Source: Planctomycetota bacterium (GTDB lineage Bacteria > Planctomycetota > UBA8108 > UBA1146). Taken from it: a stretch of 33,839 nt of DNA. A model generated the notes under the pieces. The model did not search any database. It worked only from the letters and a program-made list of their open reading frames with translations, and was not told the origin of the DNA. Below, piece after piece: positions 16,678-24,734 of the stretch (positions are counted from its first letter, which is position 1; the number at the start of each line of letters is the position of its first letter). The DNA lies in contig DUAN01000078.1 of the NCBI GenBank assembly GCA_012960845.1, forward strand, positions 1-33,839. Direction: 5' to 3'. Position numbers and translations under genes: made by a program.

Positions 16678-18747
16678 ATGCGGATCCTGTGCCCCAAATT
16701 CCTGCCTTCTTCACTTTTCCTGCGAAAAGTAGCTCATGGCTGTTTGTGGATGCTCCTCCTCTGTGCCCCTCTACAGGGCCAGAATGGCACTCTACAGGTC
16801 GAGGTGAACCTCTGCGGTGCCAATCCGAATGGCAGCGATGTCGCGGTCAACACCATCGATAACTCGGTCTGGACCATCGACGGCACCAGCGGGAAAATTT
16901 GCGTGTATTCCTCGAGCAGCAATCCTCCAAGCCTCGCTCTCGCCAACATGATTGACCACCCAGTCGGTGCCGCTGTGGCACCACTGTTTCAGCCTCAATG
17001 CTCCGGATTGACCTATTCAGAGGATTCCAACACCTTCTGGATCCTCAACTCGACCTCTCTCGAACTGCTCGAGATGAGTCCTGCAGGGGCTGCCATCGGT
17101 ACGCCGGTCCCTTTCACCATCTCCGGATCGGCCTCGGGGCTCGCCTATGACTCCCTGTCTGGCACCCTCTGGACGCGGGATACCGTCAATTTCCAGGCGA
17201 TAGAGATCGATCCGACCAGCGGTGCGATCCTCTCGACCCTTGCGATTCCAGGAGCCGATTTCCGATATGGTTCCGGTCTCGCCTTCCGCAGTTCTGCTAC
17301 CGGCCTCGGGTATCTCGACTTCACCTACGGAGATGCCTTCGATGCGGGAGTCCAAGAGGTTCGCTCCCTGGCCATCGGTACCGGAGAACTGCAATGCTCT
17401 GGAATCAATTTCGATGGGCCGAACTTCAACTCGCTGCTGGGAATCTGCTACAACGCGTCCCAGTCGAGCCTGCTGGCGGTCTCCTCCACCAGTTTGGTAC
17501 AGATCAACGCCACTCAGCCGGCGATCTACCCTCCGGCAGATCTGGTTTGTCTGGCCGACGGCGAGGGCGCCGTGAATCTTGACTGGCGCAACTGTGGCCC
17601 CGGCGGAGGCGGACTCTACAGCCTCCTGAGGATCACCAGAAATGGCGCCATCGTCGACACCCTGCCCGGCTCTGCCACGACCTGGTCAGATTCGACCGCT
17701 CCCCTGGATGAAACTCACCTGTACCAGGTTCAGGGCATCGTGGGCAACATCATCGAATCTACCAGTTGTACCGTGATCCAGGGCACCGGTGGCCTGGTCC
17801 ACTCCGTCACCTTCGTCGGAGATCGACCCAGAGACCTGGCCTACGATGAGCAGATGGACGACCTCTACGTCACCGAATCGTTCAGCGGTGTCATTCACGT
17901 GCTCGGTTCTGACCTGATGATGAAACGCTCCATCGATACCGGATTACCCAACCTTCGCGGCGTCGGATACAACCCGATCCTCGATGTGTTGCTGGTGAGC
18001 CGCGCGGGAAGTGGACTGGTCACCTTCATCGACCCCTTGACCGGCTCCCCCCTCAGTTCATTCCCATCCAACTCCAGTTCCATCAGTGTCATCAGTTACG
18101 ATAGTGCAGCGGATGACTGGCTGCTGCTCGACACCGAGTCAAGCCAGGTACAGATTCGCCGGATGGAAGCGCTCGAAGGATCGGAAGGCAACCCGCTCGG
18201 GATTATCGTCCCACCGAGTACTTCCGGGTTGCTGCTCGGGGGAGGACTCTCCACCTTCGCAGACGGCTCGTTTCTCAGTGGAGTCGAAAACCTCGGGGCC
18301 ATCACCAGTGCCAGTCAGTTCACCCAGTTTGGATTCCCACTCAACTTCACTCTGCCGCTGACGGCTCTCGGAAACTCGCCACAGATGCTCGACAATGCCG
18401 TCACCGGCTTCGAGATCGTCGGGAGCACGCTGGTGATCGCCGGCCAGGCGACCAACACCCTGTACCAGCTGCTGATCGTCAGTGACGGACCCGATTTCAT
18501 CCGAGGAGACTCCGACTCCAGCGGCACGGTCAACCTGGCAGACGCCATCTTCACCGCCACCTGGATCTATGCCGGAGGTACTGCTCCCGATTGCCAGGAC
18601 TCCTGCGATGCCAACGATGATGGGCAACTTGACATTTCTGACCCCATCTATACCTTACTTCACCTATTTACCGGTACAGCGGCTCCTCCAGCCCCATACC
18701 CCTCTCCTGGTCCAGACCCCACCTTCCTGGACCAGATCGATTGTTAA
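16678..18747 (+). CDS. P1: exported beta-propeller/FN3 protein with C-terminal dockerin-like domain
   Basis: 689 residues, no recognised enzyme domain. A signal peptide is likely at 1-35 (VAHGCLWMLLLCAPLQGQ). Residues about 50-290 carry at least four propeller-like blades with GLTYSEDSNTFWIL, GLAYDSLSGTLWTRD and similar strands. About 284-368 resembles a fibronectin type III domain (NLDWRNCGPGG ... LYQVQGIVG). More blade-like repeats follow at about 385-600 (DLAYDEQMDDLYVTE, GVGYNPILDVLLVS). A dockerin-like pair of calcium loops lies at about 607-665 (RGDSDSSGTVNLAD, DANDDGQLDISD), with a Pro-rich tail ending in DC. ATG at 16678 follows AGAGGA by 5 nt; an upstream in-frame ATG at 16534 adds 48 residues that are unlike a signal peptide. 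First of five tail-sharing genes. Role: probably cell-surface or extracellular binding or structure, inferred only. Confidence 0.8.
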   Translation: MRILCPKFLPSSLFLRKVAHGCLWMLLLCAPLQGQNGTLQVEVNLCGANPNGSDVAVNTIDNSVWTIDGTSGKICVYSSSSNPPSLALANMIDHPVGAAVAPLFQPQCSGLTYSEDSNTFWILNSTSLELLEMSPAGAAIGTPVPFTISGSASGLAYDSLSGTLWTRDTVNFQAIEIDPTSGAILSTLAIPGADFRYGSGLAFRSSATGLGYLDFTYGDAFDAGVQEVRSLAIGTGELQCSGINFDGPNFNSLLGICYNASQSSLLAVSSTSLVQINATQPAIYPPADLVCLADGEGAVNLDWRNCGPGGGGLYSLLRITRNGAIVDTLPGSATTWSDSTAPLDETHLYQVQGIVGNIIESTSCTVIQGTGGLVHSVTFVGDRPRDLAYDEQMDDLYVTESFSGVIHVLGSDLMMKRSIDTGLPNLRGVGYNPILDVLLVSRAGSGLVTFIDPLTGSPLSSFPSNSSSISVISYDSAADDWLLLDTESSQVQIRRMEALEGSEGNPLGIIVPPSTSGLLLGGGLSTFADGSFLSGVENLGAITSASQFTQFGFPLNFTLPLTALGNSPQMLDNAVTGFEIVGSTLVIAGQATNTLYQLLIVSDGPDFIRGDSDSSGTVNLADAIFTATWIYAGGTAPDCQDSCDANDDGQLDISDPIYTLLHLFTGTAAPPAPYPSPGPDPTFLDQIDC

Positions 18748-18774
18748 TCTGACTGGATTGACAATCTCGTTTTT
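18739..18774 (+). terminator. Weak intrinsic terminator after P1
   Basis: GATTGT (18739-18744, overlapping the P1 stop) pairs with ACAATC (18761-18766) and is followed by five T (18770-18774). The stem is short and the loop long, so termination would be inefficient. Confidence 0.3.
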
Positions 18775-18837
18775 GTTAATAAACTAGAGTTACCCTTCAA
18801 TCGAAGGGACCGTTCCGCACCTGCCCCGCAGCAGGCC

Positions 18838-18926
18838 GGGGGGGAAGAGTATTCGTACCGGGCTCACCGGTATGAAGGGGATGAATTGCATGCGGGGGGG
18901 GCCTCCTGTGGAGGCCAGTAGAGGAG
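18838..18926 (+). promoter_or_regulatory. Structured leader of P2 with G-runs and hairpin
   Basis: Contains seven G (18838-18844), a 6-bp hairpin TACCGG/CCGGTA with a 5-nt loop (about 18856-18872), eight G (18894-18901) and a perfect 7-bp hairpin GGCCTCC-TGT-GGAGGCC (18900-18916). The second hairpin ends 4 nt before the ribosome-binding site GAGGAG (18921-18926). No promoter could be assigned. The structure could influence ribosome loading or mRNA stability. Confidence 0.45.
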
Positions 18927-18932
18927 ATGAAG

Positions 18933-20771
18933 ATGAATACCTGTTTCAAACAGGTGTTCGTGGCGGTGTGGACGGTGTTGATCCTGACCCAATCGGTCCA
19001 GGCTCAGCAGTCTCTCTCCATCACGAATACGACGACCCAGGGCCTTGCGCCCTTTACTGCGACGGTAGAACTGACCAGTGACGTGGGAACTCAAGGCTAT
19101 GTACTGGCCGTAGGTTTCGACAGCACCATGTTGAACCCAACAGCAGCGACGGTGGAAGGAACTGATGTGGCCTCAATAGGCGCAGAACTGGTGGTCGCAG
19201 AGATCCTATCCGGGGGGCTTACCCTTGGTGTTGTTCTCGATACCGAGACTCCGTTCGAGGGTCAGGAGATCCCCGCCGGCAGCGGAACCAGTATTGCCCA
19301 CCTCAGCTTCACACCAGTGACCTTCTCGTCGGTCCCGCTGACCACCCAGTTACAATTCGAGGATGGAGTTTTCAACTCCCCGCCGCTGGACAACATCATC
19401 GTCCAGGGAGGATTATCGATCGGCGCCACCGACGGCCTGAACCTGATCGACGGTACGGTGACCATCTCTCCTCCGCCACCAGACCAGTTGCGGATCGAGG
19501 ATAGCGCAGTACTCGCCGACGGCCAGTCGACCACCGATGCTCGGATCCTCCTCTCCAACAGTTCAGGGCCCGCTCAGGGTTTCGTTGTCGCCATCGCCCA
19601 TGGAGTCGATGATCTGACACTTCAGGAGATCTCACTGGAGGGAACCATCACCGAATCGGTCGGAGCTGAGTTCGAAGTCATGAGCCTGTACTCCAACGGT
19701 GGAACCGTAGGAGTGGTGCTCGATTTCATGCCTCCCTTTGACGGCCAGGTGATCCCGCAGGGAACCGATCAACACATCGCAACCTATCGCTACGGTTGTA
19801 ACGAGATCATCTACCTGCCCGAATCGGACCTTGTGACCTCGTTGACGCCGATCAACGGATTCATCGGAACTCCTCCCCTCGACAATGTAATCGTCGTCGG
19901 TGGACTTTCCATGTTCCCTTCACTCGAGGCAGGCACGATGACCTGCATCGCGATCGATCCTCCTCCGGTACACAACACGGTCATGACGGCAAAGATTGAA
20001 TTTGATCAGGACTCCGGCAACTACGCATACCACGGCCAAACGGGAACCTTGAGTATCTGCTACTCGGATCCGGATGATCAGATCCAGGGTATGACGATCA
20101 CCATCTGTTACGACTGTGACCTGACACTGGAAGAAGGCACCTTTTCTCTCGAGGGATCGATCGTAGAAATGGTCGGAGCTGAATACATCAACCACCAGGT
20201 CGATGATGATTGCTCGGATGGAGAGAGCGGCGAGATGATCCTCGCGATCCTGCTCGACGCCCTGCCACCCTTCGAGGGACAGACACTGCCGCCCACTTCA
20301 GAAGAACTGCTCGTCGGTAGCATCCAGGTCACCGTGGACGATAGCGCTGAATGCGACCTCGCTCAGGAGATCAACTTCTGTGACAACATCAACGGTAACG
20401 GTAGCGTGTTCCTCTACAACAACGTGGTCATCGATTACCTCTCGGTCCAGGATTTCCAACGCAACGGCACCAGCGTCGTCGTGGTTCCCCAGGAGATCTT
20501 CCAGCGGGGCGACTGCAACAGCGATGACAAGGTGGATCTGGCCGATGCCGCCACCACGATCGCATCTCAATTTTCAGGGCTTCCCATCCTCTGCGCCGAC
20601 GCCTGTGACTCCAATGATGACGGCGTCATCAATCTTGCCGACGCAGTGTTCGGAATGAACTGGCTCTTCAAGTTCGGCCCAACGCCGCCAGAGCCTGGCC
20701 CATTTGACGACGGTCCCGACCCTACGACGGACCAGCTTCCAGTGTGTGATAGCAACGACACCGGCTGTTAA
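18933..20771 (+). CDS. P2: exported protein with three cohesin-like modules and a dockerin-like tail
   Basis: 612 residues from ATG at 18933. The ribosome-binding site GAGGAG is 6 nt from this ATG, while the in-frame ATG two codons earlier abuts it. Signal peptide about 1-25 (VFVAVWTVLILTQSVQA). Three tandem beta-rich modules of about 160 residues follow, each with a GF/GY strand near its start and a PF-x-GQ element (numbering from the upstream ATG: 109-113, 270-274 and 448-452). After the element come PLDN-x-IV-x-GGLS in modules 1 and 2, and NNVVIDYLS in module 3. They resemble cohesin-type sandwiches by pattern only. The tail (about 527-595) has loops DCNSDDKVDLAD and DSNDDGVINLAD, then a Pro-rich segment, ending in DTGC. 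The C-terminal third is rich in Asp and Cys. No enzymatic motif. Suggested role: secreted scaffold. Confidence 0.82.
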   Translation: MNTCFKQVFVAVWTVLILTQSVQAQQSLSITNTTTQGLAPFTATVELTSDVGTQGYVLAVGFDSTMLNPTAATVEGTDVASIGAELVVAEILSGGLTLGVVLDTETPFEGQEIPAGSGTSIAHLSFTPVTFSSVPLTTQLQFEDGVFNSPPLDNIIVQGGLSIGATDGLNLIDGTVTISPPPPDQLRIEDSAVLADGQSTTDARILLSNSSGPAQGFVVAIAHGVDDLTLQEISLEGTITESVGAEFEVMSLYSNGGTVGVVLDFMPPFDGQVIPQGTDQHIATYRYGCNEIIYLPESDLVTSLTPINGFIGTPPLDNVIVVGGLSMFPSLEAGTMTCIAIDPPPVHNTVMTAKIEFDQDSGNYAYHGQTGTLSICYSDPDDQIQGMTITICYDCDLTLEEGTFSLEGSIVEMVGAEYINHQVDDDCSDGESGEMILAILLDALPPFEGQTLPPTSEELLVGSIQVTVDDSAECDLAQEINFCDNINGNGSVFLYNNVVIDYLSVQDFQRNGTSVVVVPQEIFQRGDCNSDDKVDLADAATTIASQFSGLPILCADACDSNDDGVINLADAVFGMNWLFKFGPTPPEPGPFDDGPDPTTDQLPVCDSNDTGC

Positions 20772-20876
20772 TAGCCATCTAGTGATTCAGTACCCGGCAC
20801 CTGCGTTCCATCGCAAGTGTTCAACTCAGAGTTCATGGGAGGCCCCCCGATGCCGCCCCTCGAAAGGAAGTGTGTC

Positions 20877-22151
20877 ATGCGTAACTCTCTACGCAGGAAA
20901 ACTACTGCTACCTTGATGCTGGCCATGGTGATTTTCATCAATGGTGGTAGTTTTGGACAGGATCCAAATTATCTCATGCATATGGATAGCGCAGATGTCC
21001 TTGGTGGATCGATATTCACCACGATTGCCAAACTTGACGTCTTGCAGCCCTCCGAAATTCAGGGTTGGAGTTTCAGTCTCTGTTCCGTTCCTGCTGAACT
21101 GACTCCATTGAGTGCCACTCTCGGAGCAGACTCACTCACCGTGAAGAACGGTTCGCCACCAGACTTCGAGACCACCAATTTCTCTGCGGATGCAGTGATG
21201 AGTGGAGTGGTGATCTGCTTCACTGGCTGTTCGTCTTTGAGCGAGACAATTAACTTCGAACTTCTCAATATCGACTACCAGACGGAAGGAAGCGTGGGAG
21301 ACGTAGCATCCATCAGCTACTGCACTGCAGGTACGCCGGGAGTCAGCACTCTCGTGGTCATCAGCGGCAACAGTGTACCTCCAGTGACTACTGGAGCTGA
21401 CTTCACGATCATCAGCCCGAACTACATGAAGTTCGGTAGCGGAACTGGAATCGCAGCTCAGAGCGCATCGATCCCGGTCCTGATCTCGACCATTCGCCCC
21501 CTCGATGGGCTGTCGATCGCTGGGTCCTACGATGCAACGCTTCTTTCCCTGACAGGGGTCACCGCCTCCGGCGTTGCTGCCAACGCGGACTTCCTTGCGA
21601 CCTCTGAGAACCTGGCCGCTGGAGAAATCGCTGCCGGACTGATCATGGCTTTCGATACCTCCGTCGACATCCCGGTAGGCGACGACCAAGAGGTGATACT
21701 GATCCACTTCGCCGTCATCGGCGATCTCACCGGTCAGGTGGAGCCTGTCGTTTCTCCAGTGGATTTCTTGCCCAGTGCGGGTACTCCTCCGATCATCAAC
21801 GTGATCGTGGACGGGAATTACCAGGAAACTCCGAATCTGGTCGGTGGAACCATCACCATCGTGAACTTCAATCCCTTCGTCAGGGGTGACTGCAACAGTG
21901 ACGGGGGGCTCGTCAACATCGCTGACGGTATCGCCGTCCTTCAGTACCTGTTCCAGGGTGGAGCCACTCCTTCCTGCCTCGACGGCTGCGACCTCGACGA
22001 CAACGGGCAGATCGGTGTGGGAGACGCAGTAGGTGTCTTCAACTACCAGTTCGCCGGTGGTTCTCCTCCGGCTGCTCCGTTCCCGAACGCCGGAATCGAT
22101 CCGACCACAGGTGACGGAATCGGTTGTGACGGAGATGCAGACACTCAGTAA
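20877..22151 (+). CDS. P3: exported protein with two cohesin-like modules and a dockerin-like tail
   Basis: 424 residues from ATG 20877, which has AAGGAAG 6 nt upstream. The same frame opens at 20817, but that extension is unlike a signal peptide. Signal peptide about 1-28 (TATLMLAMVIFINGGSFGQ). Two divergent beta-sandwich-like modules lie at about 30-175 and 178-325, the second with LDGLSIAGSYDATLLSL and the closing element VGGTITIV. The tail from about 331 has loop 1 DCNSDGGLVNIAD, one residue longer than in its relatives, and loop 2 DLDDNGQIGVGD, with Gly where a Ca ligand is expected. It ends in DTQ without the final Cys of P1, P2 and P4. This is the most divergent member of the group. 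The PF-x-GQ element is absent. Followed by a strong terminator at 22208. Confidence 0.8.
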   Translation: MRNSLRRKTTATLMLAMVIFINGGSFGQDPNYLMHMDSADVLGGSIFTTIAKLDVLQPSEIQGWSFSLCSVPAELTPLSATLGADSLTVKNGSPPDFETTNFSADAVMSGVVICFTGCSSLSETINFELLNIDYQTEGSVGDVASISYCTAGTPGVSTLVVISGNSVPPVTTGADFTIISPNYMKFGSGTGIAAQSASIPVLISTIRPLDGLSIAGSYDATLLSLTGVTASGVAANADFLATSENLAAGEIAAGLIMAFDTSVDIPVGDDQEVILIHFAVIGDLTGQVEPVVSPVDFLPSAGTPPIINVIVDGNYQETPNLVGGTITIVNFNPFVRGDCNSDGGLVNIADGIAVLQYLFQGGATPSCLDGCDLDDNGQIGVGDAVGVFNYQFAGGSPPAAPFPNAGIDPTTGDGIGCDGDADTQ

Positions 22152-22181
22152 GTGACCGACGGTGACCGACAGAAGGTCGGT
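22152..22181 (+). repeat. Short direct repeat and hairpin after P3
   Basis: GTGACCGAC is present twice (22152-22160 and 22162-22170). The second copy also forms a 6-bp hairpin with GTCGGT (22165-22170 with 22176-22181, loop AGAAG). It begins right after the P3 stop. Function unknown; probably part of the termination region. Confidence 0.6.
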
Positions 22182-22207
22182 GCACCGGAACTGATCCATG
22201 ACAAATC

Positions 22208-22247
22208 TGGACTCTGGAGGCTAATCACCTTCAGAGTCCAATTTTTT
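22208..22247 (+). terminator. Strong intrinsic terminator downstream of P3
   Basis: TGGACTCTGGAGG (22208-22220) pairs with CCTTCAGAGTCCA (22228-22240) to give a 13-bp stem with one G-U pair and a 7-nt loop. It is followed by A and six T (22242-22247). This is the clearest Rho-independent terminator in the window and separates P3 from P4. Confidence 0.9.
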
Positions 22248-22392
22248 CCGGGTATTGGATCCCTACAGGCAACTTCCAGGCCCACCAGCATCCTTGTCAG
22301 ATGTGGATCGAACCCGTGCTGGTGATACGATAGAAGCATGTTGAAATCCGGCGATGTTGCCAGATAGCACCCCTGAACAGGAGAGACCACAG

Positions 22393-23781
22393 ATGCTTCG
22401 AATCCTCCCCGTTCTACTCGCCATCCTCCTGATTCCGGCTCTTTGCATCCCGACCATCGGTCTGGCTGCGGATGTGCTCACCATCGAAAACGTTTCAGGA
22501 AATGCGGGAGATACCAATCTCCCCTGCTTCATCAGCGCAACGCACGACCAGGCCATCGAAGGCTTTGCCAGCGGACTCCAGTACAATCCCGCCAAATTGA
22601 CCCTGACCTCGGCCGACTTTCAAGGCACCGCGGTCTCGGCATTGCTTTCCGGTGCCGATCCTGATTTCGCCGGCTTCTCCATCGACAACGTCACCGGGAC
22701 CTTCTTGGCCGGAGTGATCTTTGAATATGGAAGCCTGACCGATCCACCCTCGTCACTGCCCTCCTCGCCCACCGACCAGAACTCACTGCTGAGAATGGTC
22801 TTCACCATCGACGCCAATTCCCTGCCACAGGTGATTCCGATCCAGTTCAGCGACGAACTGGGGGATCCCCCCGTGCTCAATGTACTCTCCTCTGGCGGCG
22901 CCTCGGTGAGTCCTCAATTGATCGATGGATCGGTCACCATCAATAACCTCCATCGGTTCTACTTCGGCAATCTCGCCACTTCACCCGGAGGTAGCGTCAA
23001 TGCGACACTACGCTACGACCACGCCGCCGATGAGATCCAGGGATTCCAGATTTCCCTGACCTATGACAACACCATCCTGACCCTTCAGGAGCCTGCGACC
23101 GCTCACGGGTGGTACTCGGGACTGGACCTCGACTCGGCATTTCCCGGAGGTCCAGGTGCGATGGGTGGCATCGAGTTGTTCTACCCGGCGATGGATGCGA
23201 ACGTGGCCCCTGGAGTGGGCTTGGCAACCTTCTCCGCCATCTTTGATTTCCTCGGCCCCTACGGTGGCCAGGTGTTGCCTCCCAGCAACGATCAGACTCT
23301 GCTGCGACTCGAGTTTGGCACCCTTGCGGATCCAGCTCTGCTGGGAACCACCACTGAAATAGTCTTCGACGGCTCGTACCCGCTGCCGTCATGCCCCCCC
23401 AACGACCCCAACTGCAGCGCCGGTCCGGCACTCAACTACGTCATCTTTGATGGACTCTCCATCATCCCGATCCTTGAGAATGGCGTCATCGAGTTCCTCG
23501 ATCAGCCCGGATTCAAGCGTGGAAACACCAACAGTGACTCTGGAGTCGACCTGGCAGATGCCCTTTTCATCGTCAACTGGCTCTTCGCCGACGGACCTGT
23601 CCCGACTTGCATGGATTCTGCAGATACCAACGACGATGGCGGGGTCGACATTTCCGATACGATTTACCTGCTCAATTACTTGTTCGTGAGTGGCCCCCAA
23701 CCGCCAGCTCCAGGACCAAACTCCTGTGGACTGGATCCCAGTTCGGACCTACTCGATTGCATATTCACAGGCGGCTGCTGA
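22393..23781 (+). CDS. P4: exported protein with two cohesin-like modules and a dockerin-like tail
   Basis: 462 residues from ATG 22393, with AGGAGAG 7 nt upstream. Signal peptide about 1-26 (ILPVLLAILLIPALCIPTIG). Module 1 (about 27-180) starts LTIENVSGNAGDTNLPC and has IEGFASGLQYNPAKLTL. Module 2 (about 187-372) starts FYFGNLATSPGGSVNATL, has IQGFQISLTYDNTILTL, and carries the PY-GGQ-VLPP variant of the PF-x-GQ element. The phrase GFQ-x-SL-x-YD-x-x-x-L-x-L is typical of cohesin-like sandwiches. The tail from about 374 contains NTNSDSGVDLAD and DTNDDGGVDISD, then a Pro-rich stretch ending GGC. The coding region has a C7 run at 23394-23400. It lies after the strong terminator at 22208, so it is probably transcribed from its own promoter. 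Confidence 0.83.
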   Translation: MLRILPVLLAILLIPALCIPTIGLAADVLTIENVSGNAGDTNLPCFISATHDQAIEGFASGLQYNPAKLTLTSADFQGTAVSALLSGADPDFAGFSIDNVTGTFLAGVIFEYGSLTDPPSSLPSSPTDQNSLLRMVFTIDANSLPQVIPIQFSDELGDPPVLNVLSSGGASVSPQLIDGSVTINNLHRFYFGNLATSPGGSVNATLRYDHAADEIQGFQISLTYDNTILTLQEPATAHGWYSGLDLDSAFPGGPGAMGGIELFYPAMDANVAPGVGLATFSAIFDFLGPYGGQVLPPSNDQTLLRLEFGTLADPALLGTTTEIVFDGSYPLPSCPPNDPNCSAGPALNYVIFDGLSIIPILENGVIEFLDQPGFKRGNTNSDSGVDLADALFIVNWLFADGPVPTCMDSADTNDDGGVDISDTIYLLNYLFVSGPQPPAPGPNSCGLDPSSDLLDCIFTGGC

Positions 23782-23877
23782 TCTTTCACTGTCGCTCATA
23801 GATTTTACATCCCTGAAGCCCTGACCTGCATCCCGGGCCAGTGCTCACCCCCTGCCTCTCCCCCCCGAGGAGGAAAC

Positions 23878-24711
23878 ATGCGTGACTTGTTCATCCCTGC
23901 GGTCATCGCCGCATCCATCTACTTCTCAGCAACGGTCTCTGGACAGAATCTGATTCATGTCGACGACAACACGGCAATTCCTGGATCCACCGTCGATGTC
24001 ACCGTTCGGCTCAACAACATCTCACCTGTGCAGGGTTACCAGTGCGCACTGAGCTGGGATTCCAACATCTTCACCTTCAATCAAGTGAACACGGATGGTC
24101 TCGACATCGAGGCCGAGCTGGCTCCCTTTCAGGTCGAGTTCTTCACTTCGACCAATGACGATCAATTTGCTCCCGGGATCGGCTGGGCTGCCTGCGCAGC
24201 CATCTTTGATTTCAGTCCCCCCTTTGGTGGCCAGTTACTGAATCCTGCAACTGATGTATCGATCGCTCTATTCCAGTTCATGACCACTCCAGATAACGCA
24301 CTGGTCGGCAGTTGTTCCCAGATCATCCCGGTCAACACCATGGGGCATCCTGTGATTCAAAACGTCCTGACCATCGGAGGGATCTCCCAGATTCCAGAGT
24401 TAGAAGCGGGCAACATCTGCTTCATCGATTCGGCGGCATTCATCCGTGGCGATTCCAATGATGACGGAAGCCTGAATCTCGCGGATGCGATCTTCCTGAT
24501 TGGATACTTCTTCGGTGGAGGAAACCAACCGCCTTGTCGATCCGCAGCGAATACCAATGGAGATGCTGTCGTGGATATCGGAGACGTCATCTTCGTGATC
24601 AATCACCAGTTCCTGGAGGGTCCTCAGCCGAGCGCACCCTACCCCACCTGTGGAGCAGACCCCGCCGGCGAGGCTGGAATTGGCTGCGAGATCTACAGTC
24701 ACTGCCCCTGA
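23878..24711 (+). CDS. P5: exported protein with one cohesin-like module and a dockerin-like tail
   Basis: 277 residues, smallest of the group. ATG 23878 is 4 nt after GAGGAGG, an excellent ribosome-binding site, itself preceded by a C7 run. Signal peptide about 1-22 (LFIPAVIAASIYFSATVSG). One module (about 23-180) has STVDVTVRLNNISPVQGYQ, then SPPFGGQLLNP (the PF-x-GQ element) and NVLTIGGISQIPELEAG, the same order as in P2 and P4. The tail from about 188 has DSNDDGSLNLAD and a degenerate second loop NTNGDAVVDIGD with Asn at position 1, Pro-rich afterwards and ending SHCP. Last gene of the block, 23 nt from the convergent peroxiredoxin. Minimal architecture of the family and a convenient reference for the others. 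Confidence 0.83.
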   Translation: MRDLFIPAVIAASIYFSATVSGQNLIHVDDNTAIPGSTVDVTVRLNNISPVQGYQCALSWDSNIFTFNQVNTDGLDIEAELAPFQVEFFTSTNDDQFAPGIGWAACAAIFDFSPPFGGQLLNPATDVSIALFQFMTTPDNALVGSCSQIIPVNTMGHPVIQNVLTIGGISQIPELEAGNICFIDSAAFIRGDSNDDGSLNLADAIFLIGYFFGGGNQPPCRSAANTNGDAVVDIGDVIFVINHQFLEGPQPSAPYPTCGADPAGEAGIGCEIYSHCP

Positions 24712-24734
24712 TCACTGCCCTGCAAAATTTCGCT

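Noticed and set aside
21132-22199. Long minus-strand open frame opposite P3
   Set aside because: Composition is Asp/Val/Arg-rich antisense of P3 with no recognisable domain; P3 itself has a signal peptide and tail.
16678-24711. PEP-CTERM or LPXTG sorting signals on P1-P5
   Set aside because: No C-terminal hydrophobic segment or LPXTG; tails end shortly after the Pro-rich Asp-Pro region.
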